From positions 1 to 51,473 of the forward strand of contig CALUKU010000025.1 in NCBI GenBank assembly GCA_944321295.1: a DNA stretch of 51,473 bases, given 5' to 3'. The DNA is from an uncultured Prevotella sp. (GTDB lineage: Bacteria > Bacteroidota > Bacteroidia > Bacteroidales > Bacteroidaceae). Below the pieces are notes generated by a model, which saw only the letters and a list, made by a program, of their open reading frames with translations, made no database searches and was not told where the DNA came from. Numbering within the stretch: the stretch's first letter is position 1; every line of letters begins with the position of its first letter. The position numbers and the translations under genes are program-made. This document shows, piece by piece, positions 1 to 8,038 of this stretch.

Positions 1-100
1 TTGCGACGCAAAAGGTTACCTTTAGCAGCCTAAAAGGCCATCTTTTAGACGACAAAAGACGACCTTTTGCAACGCATTGACTATCAATACGATAGGAGGA
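1..100 (+). repeat. Dispersed multi-hairpin repeat, copy 1
   Basis: Several short palindromes of the form AAAAGG-N-CCTTTT separated by about six variable bases, ending in TTGACTATCAATACGATA. The same arrangement recurs seven more times in the window, always between genes. The left end of this copy is cut by the window edge, so its full length is unknown. Confidence 0.75.
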
Positions 101-325
101 CGCGCAGAAACACGACGGACACCGGCCTCAACTGCCATAGCCAACGCCACGGATGACGGCTACGAAGTGTCCCTATATATATAATGTGTAAACATTACAC
201 AAAACGGCAGAAGCCAAGACGTCGCCCGCAACCTGACGGCTACCCGCCCTGCAAGTCCGGCCACACGAAGCCGACGTAAAACGAAAAACTAACACCATTC
301 GTTTCGTTTACTCAAAATTTTGCAC
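101..325. other. Intergenic stretch without a recognisable gene
   Basis: No coding frame with plausible start and composition is visible. The one notable site is a 17-base palindrome at 185-201 (TGTGTAA-ACA-TTACACA) directly after a short TATATATA run; its role is unknown and it could be an operator. Confidence 0.4.
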
Positions 326-498
326 TATCTTTAAATAAGATAGGCCGCATCTCCGAAATGAAAATATAAGCTTGTTTCACTCGCTTTTATTTTGCATTTC
401 TCTCGATTTGCACTATCTTTGCATAAGATAATGCTGCGCTCGGGAAATTGAGAGCAAGCTCTCTTTTCCGCTCGCTGGCGTCATCTTTGCATAAGATA
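326..498 (+). promoter_or_regulatory. Three tandem palindromic -7 boxes; promoter region of the acyl-CoA ligase gene
   Basis: The palindrome TATCTT-N5-AAGATA occurs at 326-342 and 414-430, with a third, CATCTT-N5-AAGATA, at 482-498. The middle copy contains a perfect Bacteroidetes -7 box (TATCTTTG, 414-421) preceded by TTTG at 391-394 with a 19-base spacer. Copies two and three are each followed by similar bases (AATGCnGCGC). Copy one is TATCTTTA. The gene starts at 596, giving a leader of about 170 bases from the middle copy. Confidence 0.7.
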
Positions 499-595
499 AT
501 GCGGCGCCCGGCATACAAAAGCAAGCCTTCATTGCGGCAGCCGGCGTTATTCCAGTACTCAGAACGTATCGACACAACAAAACATCACACGCCGT

Positions 596-2443
596 ATGCA
601 GACAAAATGCCATCTATCGGTGCTCGTCCACGAGCAAGCCAAGAAGTACGACAAGCGCCGCGCGCTGATATACCGCGACTTCGGCGGCACTGAATGGAAA
701 TCGGCCACATGGCGCGACTTCTCGCGCAAGGTGCGCCACGTGTCGAACGCGCTGCTCAACATCGGCGTCAAGGTGCAGGAGAACGTAGGCGTATTCTCGC
801 AGAACGCCGTAGAATACCTCTACACCGACTTCGGCGCCTTCGGCATACGCGCCGTGACCGTGCCGCTCTACGCCACGAGCAGCGAGCAGCAGATACAGTA
901 TATAATCGACGACGCGCAGATACGCGTGCTTTTCGTAGGCGAACAAGAGCAGTACGACAAGGCCCAACGCATATTCTCACACTGCCACACGCTCGAGCGC
1001 ATCATCATCTACGACCGCCGCGTGAGGAAGGCTCCGGCCGACAACGGCTCGATATACTTCGACGAGTTCATGAAGCTCGGCGAGAACAGCCCGCGGCAGT
1101 CGGAGGTGGAGAAGCTCTACGGCGAGGCCTCGGACGACGACCTGTGCAACATCCTTTACACCAGCGGCACGACTGGCGAAAGCAAGGGCGTCATGCTGAC
1201 CTACGGCCAATACCGCGCCGCCCTGGAGGCAAACGACAAGGTAGTGCCCGTACGCGAGTGCGACAGGGTCATCAACTTCCTGCCCATAACGCACATCTTC
1301 GAGCGCGGATGGCTGTTCCTCAGCATCAGCGAGGGCGCCGAGATAGTAATCAACACCAACCCGAAAGAGATACAGCAGTCGATGCGCGAAACGCGCCCCA
1401 CGTGCATGAGCGCCGTGCCGAGGTTCTGGGAGAAAGTGTACGCCGAGGTCATCGACCGCATCGACCGCGCCACCCCGGCCCAGCAGAAACTGCTGCGCAA
1501 GGCCTTGGCCATAGGCCGCAAACATAACATCGAATACCTCAGCCGCGGCAAGCGGCCGCCCCTGTCGCTCAGGATGAAGTACGCCCTGCTGCACCGCACG
1601 CTCTTCAAGATAGTGCGCAACGAGCTGGGGCTCGACCGTCCCAACATATTCCCGACGGCCGGAGCCACGGTGTCGGCCGAGATAGAGGAGTTCGTCCATT
1701 CCATCGGCATAGACATGATAGTAGGCTACGGCCTCACCGAGAGCCTCGCCACCGTGTCGGCCGACCACAAGGGGCGCCCGTTCACAGTAGGGTCGGTAGG
1801 CCGTCCGATAGACGGACTTGACATAAAGTTCGGCGAAAACGACGAAATAATGCTGAAAGGCCCCACCATAACCAAGGGCTACTACAAGCGCGACGAGCTG
1901 AACAAGGCGGCCTTCGACGAAGAAGGATACTTCCGCACGGGCGACTCGGGCTACATGCGCGGCGGCGAACTGTTCCTAAAGGACAGGATAAAAGACCTGT
2001 TCAAGACGTCGAACGGTAAATACATCGCCCCGCAGATGATAGAGTCGAAACTCATAGTAGACAAGTATATCGACCAGATAGCCGTCATAGCCGACCAGCG
2101 CAAGTTCGTTTCGGCACTCATCATACCCGACTACGCCCTGCTCGAGGAGTACGCCCGGGGGCACGGCATACCCTTCGGCAGCCGCAAGGAGCTGTGCGCC
2201 GACGCAAGGATACACGAGATGATGGCCGAACGCATGGAAACCCTGCAGCAGCAACTGGCCAGCTACGAGAAGATAAAACGCTTCACGCTGCTGCCCGAAC
2301 ACTTCACCATGGAGCGCGGCGAGCTTACCAACACGCTGAAAATAAGGCGCAAGGTGCTGGCCAAGAACTATGCCGCCGAGATAGAGAAGATGTACGAGGA
2401 AGACATGACAACTGAGGAGTTATCGGGAGTTAACGGGAGTTAG
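596..2443 (+). CDS. Long-chain fatty acid-CoA ligase (AMP-forming)
   Basis: A 615-residue adenylate-forming enzyme that would activate a fatty acid with ATP and join it to coenzyme A in the cytoplasm or at the inner membrane face. The phosphate-binding motif YTSGTTGESKG is near residues 190-200, the GYGLTES motif near 380, and the YFRTGD motif with the hinge lysine region (KDRIKDLFKTSNGKYI) near 445-475. Length is usual for the family. The last residues (TTEELSGVNGS) and the stop lie inside the left arm of a 31-bp inverted repeat (2415-2445), so the C-terminus appears to have been extended or replaced by repeat DNA. Substrate chain length cannot be read from the sequence. Confidence 0.9.
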   Translation: MQTKCHLSVLVHEQAKKYDKRRALIYRDFGGTEWKSATWRDFSRKVRHVSNALLNIGVKVQENVGVFSQNAVEYLYTDFGAFGIRAVTVPLYATSSEQQIQYIIDDAQIRVLFVGEQEQYDKAQRIFSHCHTLERIIIYDRRVRKAPADNGSIYFDEFMKLGENSPRQSEVEKLYGEASDDDLCNILYTSGTTGESKGVMLTYGQYRAALEANDKVVPVRECDRVINFLPITHIFERGWLFLSISEGAEIVINTNPKEIQQSMRETRPTCMSAVPRFWEKVYAEVIDRIDRATPAQQKLLRKALAIGRKHNIEYLSRGKRPPLSLRMKYALLHRTLFKIVRNELGLDRPNIFPTAGATVSAEIEEFVHSIGIDMIVGYGLTESLATVSADHKGRPFTVGSVGRPIDGLDIKFGENDEIMLKGPTITKGYYKRDELNKAAFDEEGYFRTGDSGYMRGGELFLKDRIKDLFKTSNGKYIAPQMIESKLIVDKYIDQIAVIADQRKFVSALIIPDYALLEEYARGHGIPFGSRKELCADARIHEMMAERMETLQQQLASYEKIKRFTLLPEHFTMERGELTNTLKIRRKVLAKNYAAEIEKMYEEDMTTEELSGVNGS

Positions 2444-2545
2444 CTCGCTCCGCCCGCCGGAGTTAACTGACAATAGCTGCAAAGGTAATGTCCGTTAACT
2501 CCGCGACTGAAAGGAGCTAACTCCCGTTAACTCCCGATAACTCCT
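2415..2545. repeat. 31-bp perfect inverted repeat between acyl-CoA ligase gene and prfB
   Basis: Left arm 2415-2445 and right arm 2515-2545 are exact reverse complements. They are made of repeated GGGAGTTA units. An inner pair, CGGAGTTAAC at 2458-2467 and its complement at 2494-2503, extends the stem toward the loop. The left arm includes the stop codon of the upstream gene; the right arm ends 25 bases before the prfB start. Confidence 0.9.
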
Positions 2546-2569
2546 TATTACATAAAACAAAAACGACAA

Positions 2570-3691
2570 ATGATAACAGCAGAACAACTTAAGGATGTGA
2601 TGGAGCGCGCCGACGCGCTGAACCGCTATCTTGACATAGAGAAAAAGAAAATCGAGCTTGAAGAGGAGGAACTGCGCACCCAGGCGCCCGACTTCTGGGA
2701 CGACCCCGCGGCCGCGCAGGAGCAGATGAAGAAGGTGAAAGGCATACGCCGCTGGGTTGACGGATACAAAGAGGTGCGCATGCTGGCCGACGAACTGCAA
2801 CTGGCCTTCGACTTCTACCACGACCAGATGGTGACGGAGGAAGAGGTTGACGACGACTACGCCAAGGCCATACACGCCATAGAGGACCTTGAACTCAAGA
2901 ACATGCTGCGCCAGAAGGAGGACCCCATGGACGCAGTACTTAAGATAAACAGCGGCGCGGGAGGCACGGAGGCACAGGATTGGGCGCAAATGCTCATGCG
3001 CATGTACATGCGTTGGGCCGAAGCCCACGGGCACAAGGTGACCATAAGCAACATCCAGGAGGGCGACGAGGCCGGCATAAAGAGCGTCACCATGGAGATA
3101 GAGGGCGGCGAATACGCCTACGGCTACCTCAAGAGCGAGAACGGAGTGCACCGCCTGGTGCGCGTGTCGCCGTTCAACGCGCAGGGCAAACGCATGACGA
3201 GCTTTGCCAGCGTGTTCGTCAGTCCGTTAGTTGACGACACCATCGAGGTGTACGTCGACCCGTCGAAAGTAAGCTGGGACCTCTTCCGTTCGGGCGGCGC
3301 CGGCGGCCAGAACGTCAACAAGGTGGAAACAGGCGTCCGCCTGCGCTACCAGTATGTCGACCCCGACACGGGCGAAGAGGAGGAAATCCTCATCGAGAAC
3401 ACCGAGAGCCGAAAGCAGCTCGAGAACCGAAACAACGCCATGCGACTGCTTAAGTCGCAGCTGTACGACCGCGCGATGAAGAAGCGCCTCGAAGCCCAAG
3501 CCAAGATAGAGGCGGGCAAGAAGAAGATTGAATGGGGCAGCCAGATACGCAGTTACGTCTTCGACGACCGCCGCGTTAAAGACCACCGCACCAACTATCA
3601 GACGACCGACGTAGACGGAGTGATGGACGGCAAGATCGACGGTTTCATCAAAGCGTACCTCATGGAGTTCCCCGTTACGGAGGAAGAATAA
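2570..3691 (+). CDS. prfB: Peptide chain release factor 2
   Basis: A 373-residue class I release factor that reads UGA and UAA stop codons and triggers peptide release on the ribosome. The GGQ motif (GAGGQNVNKV) that reaches the peptidyl transferase centre and the SPF tripeptide (RVSPFNAQGK) that reads the stop codon are both present, and the SPF identifies it as RF2 rather than RF1. The gene is one uninterrupted frame. Around 2627-2635 it reads TAT CTT GAC, whereas E. coli has CTT TGA C at its programmed frameshift site, so the autoregulatory frameshift is absent here. Confidence 0.96.
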   Translation: MITAEQLKDVMERADALNRYLDIEKKKIELEEEELRTQAPDFWDDPAAAQEQMKKVKGIRRWVDGYKEVRMLADELQLAFDFYHDQMVTEEEVDDDYAKAIHAIEDLELKNMLRQKEDPMDAVLKINSGAGGTEAQDWAQMLMRMYMRWAEAHGHKVTISNIQEGDEAGIKSVTMEIEGGEYAYGYLKSENGVHRLVRVSPFNAQGKRMTSFASVFVSPLVDDTIEVYVDPSKVSWDLFRSGGAGGQNVNKVETGVRLRYQYVDPDTGEEEEILIENTESRKQLENRNNAMRLLKSQLYDRAMKKRLEAQAKIEAGKKKIEWGSQIRSYVFDDRRVKDHRTNYQTTDVDGVMDGKIDGFIKAYLMEFPVTEEE

Positions 3692-3698
3692 CCTTTCA

Positions 3699-3815
3699 GG
3701 AGTCAGGAAGCAAAGCTGTCATGCGGTCAAGACAAGCGTCTTACGTGGTTAGCTACGGGCTACCAACAACCAGGATGCGGGCCTTTGCCCCATGGCAACC
3801 CAACAACCTGACTCC
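3699..3815. repeat. Short inverted repeat after prfB
   Basis: GGAGTCAGG at 3699-3707 is the exact complement of CCTGACTCC at 3807-3815, with about 99 bases between. It sits in the gap between prfB and the 45-aa gene and may be a degraded member of the long inverted repeats found elsewhere in the window. It is weak as a terminator because the loop is long and no T tract follows. Confidence 0.45.
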
Positions 3816-3867
3816 GTGACATGACAAATAACTGAAAAATAAACCTTAACTTAAAACTTAAACAACT

Positions 3868-4005
3868 ATGAGTCAAAAAAGCAAGATACGCCAGGCAAAG
3901 CACGAGGCGCAAGAAGAGAAACAGGCAAAGAAGGTAATAGCATGGATATTCGGAGTGCTGGTGGTGCTCGCGATAGCATGCATCATAGCCGTAATGATGA
4001 GCTAA
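3868..4005 (+). CDS. Small single-pass membrane protein, 45 residues
   Basis: ATG at 3868 to TAA at 4003-4005 encodes a 45-residue protein: a strongly charged N-terminal half rich in Lys, Gln and Glu (residues 1-22) followed by one hydrophobic segment (VIAWIFGVLVVLAIACIIAV, about residues 23-42). This suggests a single transmembrane helix with a cytoplasmic basic/amphipathic N-terminus. It is six bases upstream of the CYTH gene, so the two are probably co-transcribed. I do not recognise the family and assign no function. Confidence 0.75.
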   Translation: MSQKSKIRQAKHEAQEEKQAKKVIAWIFGVLVVLAIACIIAVMMS

Positions 4006-4011
4006 GGCAGG

Positions 4012-4518
4012 ATGAGCGGCTTGGAAATCGAACGCAAGTTCCTCGTACACAAGGCCGGACGGCCTTATGCAGCGCAGGCTTACGCCAGCAGCCGGATAAC
4101 GCAGGGCTACATCTGCAGCGAGCGGGGGCGCACCGTAAGGGTGCGCCTCAGCGACGGCCGCGGCTATCTTACCATCAAAGGGCCTTCCGACCCCGACGGA
4201 ACGACGCGCTACGAGTTTGAGAAAGAGATAACGCCCGACGAGGCGCGGCAGCTGATGAAGCTGTGCGAGCCGGGCATGATAGACAAGACCCGCTACCTTG
4301 TCAGGAGCGGACGGCACACCTTCGAGGTAGACGAGTTCTACGGAGAGAACGACGGTCTGGTAATAGCCGAGGTGGAGCTGTCAAGCAAGGACGAGCCTTT
4401 CACCAAGCCTGCGTTCGTCGCCGACGAGGTGACCGGCGACCGCCGCTTCTACAACTCGCAACTGATGAAGACGCCGTTCAGCGCCTGGCGCGACTCCTTA
4501 CCGCAAGAATTCCGATGA
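4012..4518 (+). CDS. CYTH domain protein (triphosphate tunnel metalloenzyme family)
   Basis: A 168-residue CYTH-domain protein beginning with the family signature ExExK (LEIERKFLV, residues 4-12). Members bind triphosphates in a beta-barrel tunnel with metal ions; bacterial members include triphosphatases and class IV adenylyl cyclases. Further matching elements are the RVRxxDGRGYLTIKG strand region (about residues 44-60) and the acidic EVDEFYGENDGLVIAEVEL stretch (about 106-125). Length suits a stand-alone CYTH protein. It follows the 45-aa gene by six bases, and its 3' end overlaps the convergent VanZ gene by 41 bases. The specific substrate is not determined; triphosphatase is more likely than cyclase. 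Confidence 0.85.
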   Translation: MSGLEIERKFLVHKAGRPYAAQAYASSRITQGYICSERGRTVRVRLSDGRGYLTIKGPSDPDGTTRYEFEKEITPDEARQLMKLCEPGMIDKTRYLVRSGRHTFEVDEFYGENDGLVIAEVELSSKDEPFTKPAFVADEVTGDRRFYNSQLMKTPFSAWRDSLPQEFR

Positions 4519-4870
4519 CGGCGGCCAGCGTTACGCCTATCGCGTTGGCAGCAAAGTCGAGCCAGTCGCCGCTGCGGCGGCCTCCGGTGCAGTAGGCCTG
4601 CAACAGCTCTATCAGTCCGCTCATCAGCACGGGGGCGAGCCATGCCCACACGAATAGCCGCGCGCGGTCAACCGTCTTGTGCGAACGTAAGTACTCAATC
4701 CATATCGTCGTGCACGTGCCGGCATACATTATTATATGCACCCACTTGTCAATCAGCGTGACGTTGTCAAGCGGAGTATGCGGCGGGGTGCAGAAACACA
4801 ATATCCATATTACGGCCAAAAAGAGGCAGGAGAAGGGATATTTTCTTATCAAATTGCTGCAAATTCTCAT
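4478..4870 (-). CDS. VanZ-like membrane protein
   Basis: A 130-residue protein with about four hydrophobic segments (near residues 11-28, 40-58, 72-92 and 104-122). The pattern FCTPPHTPL... DKWVHIIMYAGTCTTIW ... ELLQAYCTGGRRSGDWLDFAANAIGV is typical of VanZ-family proteins, in which the His after KW and the late GDWxDFxAN motif are conserved. The family includes a teicoplanin-resistance protein, but most members have no assigned role. It is convergent with, and overlaps, the CYTH gene. Its promoter is visible just upstream. Confidence 0.8.
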   Translation of the reverse strand: MRICSNLIRKYPFSCLFLAVIWILCFCTPPHTPLDNVTLIDKWVHIIMYAGTCTTIWIEYLRSHKTVDRARLFVWAWLAPVLMSGLIELLQAYCTGGRRSGDWLDFAANAIGVTLAAVIGILAVRSRARR

Positions 4871-4890
4871 TTTTATATATTATTCTGCTG

Positions 4891-4898
4891 CAAAATTA
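4891..4898 (-). promoter_or_regulatory. Bacteroidetes -7 box for the VanZ gene
   Basis: On the minus strand the sequence reads TAATTTTG, matching TAnnTTTG, about 20 bases before the start codon at 4870. A good -33 TTTG is not obvious; TTGC lies further upstream. Confidence 0.5.
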
Positions 4899-5029
4899 AG
4901 ATGTTTTTCTTACATTTGCAATCACATAACGTATAAAAATCAGAATTATTTTCCGCCACCGGCGGCTACACTCGTTAATGCGGCAGCCGTCCGGACGGAA
5001 ATCCGTTGACAACAAAACCACTATCAGAC

Positions 5030-6391
5030 ATGACACAGATTGAAAGAGCGAGCTTCGGAAGCAAGCTCGGAGTGATACTTGCCACGGCCGGCTCGGCCGT
5101 AGGACTGGGCAATGTTTGGCGTTTTCCCTACATGGCGGGCGAATACGGCGGCGCGGCGTTCATCTTCATTTACATAGGTTGCGTGCTGCTGTTCGGCATA
5201 CCGTGCATGGTAAGCGAGTTCATAATAGGCCGCCACGCGGCCTCAAACACGGCGCGGGCCTACCGCAGCCTGTCGGGAGGCACGCCGTGGGCTGCCATCG
5301 GCTACTTCGGCGTGTTCACCGGAGTGCTCATCACGAGCTATTACGCCGTCGTGGCGGGCTGGTGCCTCCAGTACATACTGGCCTCGCTTACGGGCAGCCT
5401 GCACGGCTCGCCAGAGTTCTTCGCCGACTACTTCGCCACGTTCGAGCAAGACCCTGTGAAGCCCGTGCTGTGGACGGTCGCCATCATACTGATAACGCAT
5501 TACGTCATCGTCCACGGCGTGCGCGACGGCATCGAGAAGGCATCTAAGCTGCTCATGCCAGCCCTGTTCGTGCTGCTGCTCATCGTCGTGGTGTCTGCGT
5601 GCATGCTCCCGGGCGCCTTGAAGGGCGTAGAGTTCCTCTTCAAGCCCGACTTCGGCAAGGTGAGCGGCGACGTCTTCCTCGGCGCGCTGGGGCAGGCGTT
5701 CTATTCGTTGAGTATCGGCATGGGCTGCCTCTGCACCTACGCATCATACTTCAGCCGGCAGACCAACCTGATGAAGTCGGCCGTACAGATAGGCGTCATC
5801 GACACCTCGGTGGCCGTGCTGGCGGGCCTCATGATATTCCCGGCGGCGTTTTCCGTAGGCATTAACCCCGACTCTGGCCCGTCGCTGGTGTTCATCACGC
5901 TGCCCAACGTGTTCCAGCAGGCCTTCGCCCAGGTGCCTTTCGTGGGCTACGCCGTGGCCACAGCCTTCTACGCCCTGCTGGCCTTGGCCGCCCTGACGTC
6001 GCTCATATCGCTCCACGAGGTGAGCACCGCCTTCATACATGAGGAGATGCACACCACCCGCAAGCGCGCGGCATGGATAGTGACGGCGGTCTGCTCGGTC
6101 ATCGGAGCCATGTGTTCGCTGTCGTTGGGCGAGTGGGACTTCCTTAAGATAGGCGGCCGCTCGATGTTCGACCTGTTCGACTTCGCCACGGGCCAGATAA
6201 TGCTTCCGCTCGGCGGTTTCCTCACATGCCTCTTCGTAGGCTGGTACCTGCCTCACAAGATGGTGCGCGACGAGTTCACCAACTGGGGCACGCTGCGCGG
6301 CAAGCTGTTCCACACTTACCTATTCTGCATCAAGTTCGTGTGCCCCGTCTGCATACTACTGATATTCCTTCACCAGTTCGGCGTAATATAA
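5030..6391 (+). CDS. Sodium-dependent transporter, neurotransmitter:sodium symporter family
   Basis: A roughly 453-residue inner-membrane protein with about twelve hydrophobic segments. The N-terminus carries the family hallmark SKLGVILATAGSAVGLGNVWRFPY, the unwound TM1 region that binds Na+ and substrate in LeuT-type transporters. It would import an amino acid or related amine with Na+; the substrate is not readable. An in-frame TTG at 5006 gives a longer frame, but ATG 5030 places MTQIERASFGSKLG at the start, as in relatives, so I chose it. The 3' end is followed by a strong hairpin at 6411-6446. Confidence 0.9.
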   Translation: MTQIERASFGSKLGVILATAGSAVGLGNVWRFPYMAGEYGGAAFIFIYIGCVLLFGIPCMVSEFIIGRHAASNTARAYRSLSGGTPWAAIGYFGVFTGVLITSYYAVVAGWCLQYILASLTGSLHGSPEFFADYFATFEQDPVKPVLWTVAIILITHYVIVHGVRDGIEKASKLLMPALFVLLLIVVVSACMLPGALKGVEFLFKPDFGKVSGDVFLGALGQAFYSLSIGMGCLCTYASYFSRQTNLMKSAVQIGVIDTSVAVLAGLMIFPAAFSVGINPDSGPSLVFITLPNVFQQAFAQVPFVGYAVATAFYALLALAALTSLISLHEVSTAFIHEEMHTTRKRAAWIVTAVCSVIGAMCSLSLGEWDFLKIGGRSMFDLFDFATGQIMLPLGGFLTCLFVGWYLPHKMVRDEFTNWGTLRGKLFHTYLFCIKFVCPVCILLIFLHQFGVI

Positions 6392-6410
6392 CCCACGGCT
6401 TAACTGACAT

Positions 6411-6446
6411 CCCCCTGCTTGCGGCCGCACGCCCGCAAGCAGGGGG
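6411..6446 (+). terminator. GC-rich hairpin after the symporter gene
   Basis: A 14-bp perfect stem, CCCCCTGCTTGCGG at 6411-6424 paired with 6433-6446, and an 8-base loop. No clear T tract follows, so it may act as a terminator, an mRNA 3' stabiliser or both. It lies 20 bases after the symporter stop and 33 bases before the start of the HhH gene. Confidence 0.6.
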
Positions 6447-6479
6447 CCACCTTTGAAAGACACGACATCAGCAACAACT

Positions 6480-7376
6480 ATGAAAAGCTTCTTCTACCTA
6501 CAACGCAACGACCGGCGGGCCATACTCGCCACGCTGGCCGTCACGGCCGCAGCCGTAGGCCTTACGATATACGCCGGCTCTGACACCGGTCAGGCGTCCG
6601 CGGCCGCTGCCGACAGCACAGCCACGGCCCCTACGGCCGGCGCACACAAAAGCCACGGGCGCACGGCAACGGCATACTACGCCGCCGGCAGCCGGCGCGT
6701 GGAGCTGTTCGCGTTCGACCCCAACACGGCCGACAGCACCCAGCTGCTGCGCCTCGGCCTCGCCCCGTGGCAAGTGAGGAACATCTATAAATACCGCGCC
6801 AAGGGCGGCATTTACCGCCGTCCGTCAGACTTCGCCCGCCTTTACGGCCTCACGGCGGGGCAATACAGGCGGCTGGAGCCTTACATACGCATCAGCGACG
6901 ACTACCGTCCGGCGGCCGAGGTGTACGCCGCTGAAGCGCCTGCAGCCACAGCACGCGACACGCTGAGGTACACGCCGAAGCTGAAACCCGGGCAGCACGT
7001 GGCCCTGAACGCCGCCGACACCGCCCTGCTGAAGCGCGTGCCGGGCATAGGCAGCGGCTTCGCCGCGGCGATAGTGCGTTACCGCGAGCGCCTCGGCGGC
7101 TTCTACAGCACGGCGCAGCTCAGAGAGATAAGCAACTTTCCGCAGGCCGCCCTGCCCTACTTCACGGCCGACGCGCGCGGCTGCCGCAAGCTGAACGTCA
7201 ACCGGCTTACCCTTAACCAGCTGCGCCGCCATCCCTACATAGGCTTCTACCGGGCCAAGACGATAATCGACCACCGCCGCCTTCACGGCCCGCTGCGCAG
7301 CCTCGACGACCTCAGACTATATAAAGACTTCCCGCCTGAAGCCATCGAACGCCTGCGCCCCTACGTAGAGTTCTGA
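6480..7376 (+). CDS. ComEA-like helix-hairpin-helix protein
   Basis: A 298-residue protein starting at ATG 6480 (a TTG at 6453 would lengthen it). Residues about 15-32 form one hydrophobic N-terminal segment, an anchor or signal, followed by a low-complexity Ala/Thr stretch. Three helix-hairpin-helix units follow, each starting with the family phrase: FDPNTADSTQLLRLGLAPWQ, VALNAADTALLKRVPGIGSG and LNVNRLTLNQLRRHPYIGFY. HhH units of this type bind DNA without sequence preference, as in ComEA, which takes up DNA in competent bacteria. Placement outside the inner membrane fits a DNA receptor, but a competence role in this organism is inference. Confidence 0.8.
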   Translation: MKSFFYLQRNDRRAILATLAVTAAAVGLTIYAGSDTGQASAAAADSTATAPTAGAHKSHGRTATAYYAAGSRRVELFAFDPNTADSTQLLRLGLAPWQVRNIYKYRAKGGIYRRPSDFARLYGLTAGQYRRLEPYIRISDDYRPAAEVYAAEAPAATARDTLRYTPKLKPGQHVALNAADTALLKRVPGIGSGFAAAIVRYRERLGGFYSTAQLREISNFPQAALPYFTADARGCRKLNVNRLTLNQLRRHPYIGFYRAKTIIDHRRLHGPLRSLDDLRLYKDFPPEAIERLRPYVEF

Positions 7377-7399
7377 CGCCGCCGTCCATCAGCACGTAA

Positions 7400-7515
7400 C
7401 ACACTGATAATCAATGCATAAGCAAAACGCCGCCTTTCGCAGTGCGAAAGGCGGCGTTTTAACGTCTGAAAGGTAACCTTTTGCGGCCTAAAAGGCGGCC
7501 TCTTGCGGTTCATCA
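7400..7515 (-). repeat. Dispersed multi-hairpin repeat, copy 2
   Basis: On the minus strand this reads GCAAGAGGCCGCCTTTTAGG, then further AAAGG/CCTTT palindromes, and ends in ATTGATTATCAGTGTGTTAC. It is the only copy clearly oriented to the minus strand. It lies between two convergent genes. Confidence 0.8.
7424..7460. terminator. 17-bp perfect hairpin within repeat copy 2, likely two-way terminator
   Basis: AAAACGCCGCCTTTCGC (7424-7440), a three-base loop and its exact complement (7444-7460). The stem ends in A4 on one side and T4 on the other, so it has terminator form on both strands. It sits between the convergent HhH gene and the DUF5024-like gene. Confidence 0.7.
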
Positions 7516-7594
7516 GCAGGAGGTTTGGATGTTTGGGGCTCATCTTATTTAACGCCAGTTCAACATAACTACTATGGTTTCACTAACAACGAAA

Positions 7595-7969
7595 ACACCC
7601 TTTGTAGGGACATAATTTATTATGTCCGCACGCCGCGAAGAGGCGTATTATACAATAATACCGCCAATAACGTTCTTTCAGAACGTACGGACATAATAAA
7701 TTATGTCCCTACTTTAAGGGTGTTCTTCTTATGCCGAACCCACGTTTATTTAAGTACGTTCTCTTTATTACGACCGCATCCTCTTCCAAGTGAGGCTCTC
7801 GCATATCCCGTCATCCTAAACTTGATTCAGGGCAGAATGAAAACGACCTTGTATGGCAACGTTGCAGCCTACGACTGGATCCCGTGTCAAGCACGGGATG
7901 ACTAATTACCGAGCGCCTCATTTGGAAGAGGATGCGGCCGTAATCAAGAGAAAATACCTAAAGAAGATG
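7595..7969. repeat. Nested palindromic repeat composite
   Basis: Two palindromic elements lie side by side. The first has 29-base arms at 7604-7632 and 7684-7712 (GTAGGGACATAATTTATTAT and onward) with one mismatch, flanked by a further AACACCCTTT pair. The second has outer arms at about 7749-7802 and 7913-7969 (containing CGCATCCTCTTCCAA and complement) and an inner hairpin pair, CCCGTCATCC (7808-7817) with GGGATGAC at the right, including CCCGTGTCAAGCACGGGA. No open frame here looks coding; this and copy 2 of the dispersed repeat account for most of 7377-8038. Confidence 0.8.
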
Positions 7970-8038
7970 AACCCCGAGTATCTAAACAAACCGCGGATGC
8001 TCCCTCTTGTCGTGCCGGCAACAGCGCCGGCGCGGCGC

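Noticed and set aside
1-100. CRISPR array suggested by repeated AAAGG/CCTTT units
   Set aside because: The units are palindromic with only about six variable bases between them, far too short for spacers, and no cas gene is present.
387-613. Short frames in the promoter repeats before the acyl-CoA ligase gene
   Set aside because: They translate the tandem promoter repeats and start or stop inside them; no ribosome-binding site or family pattern.
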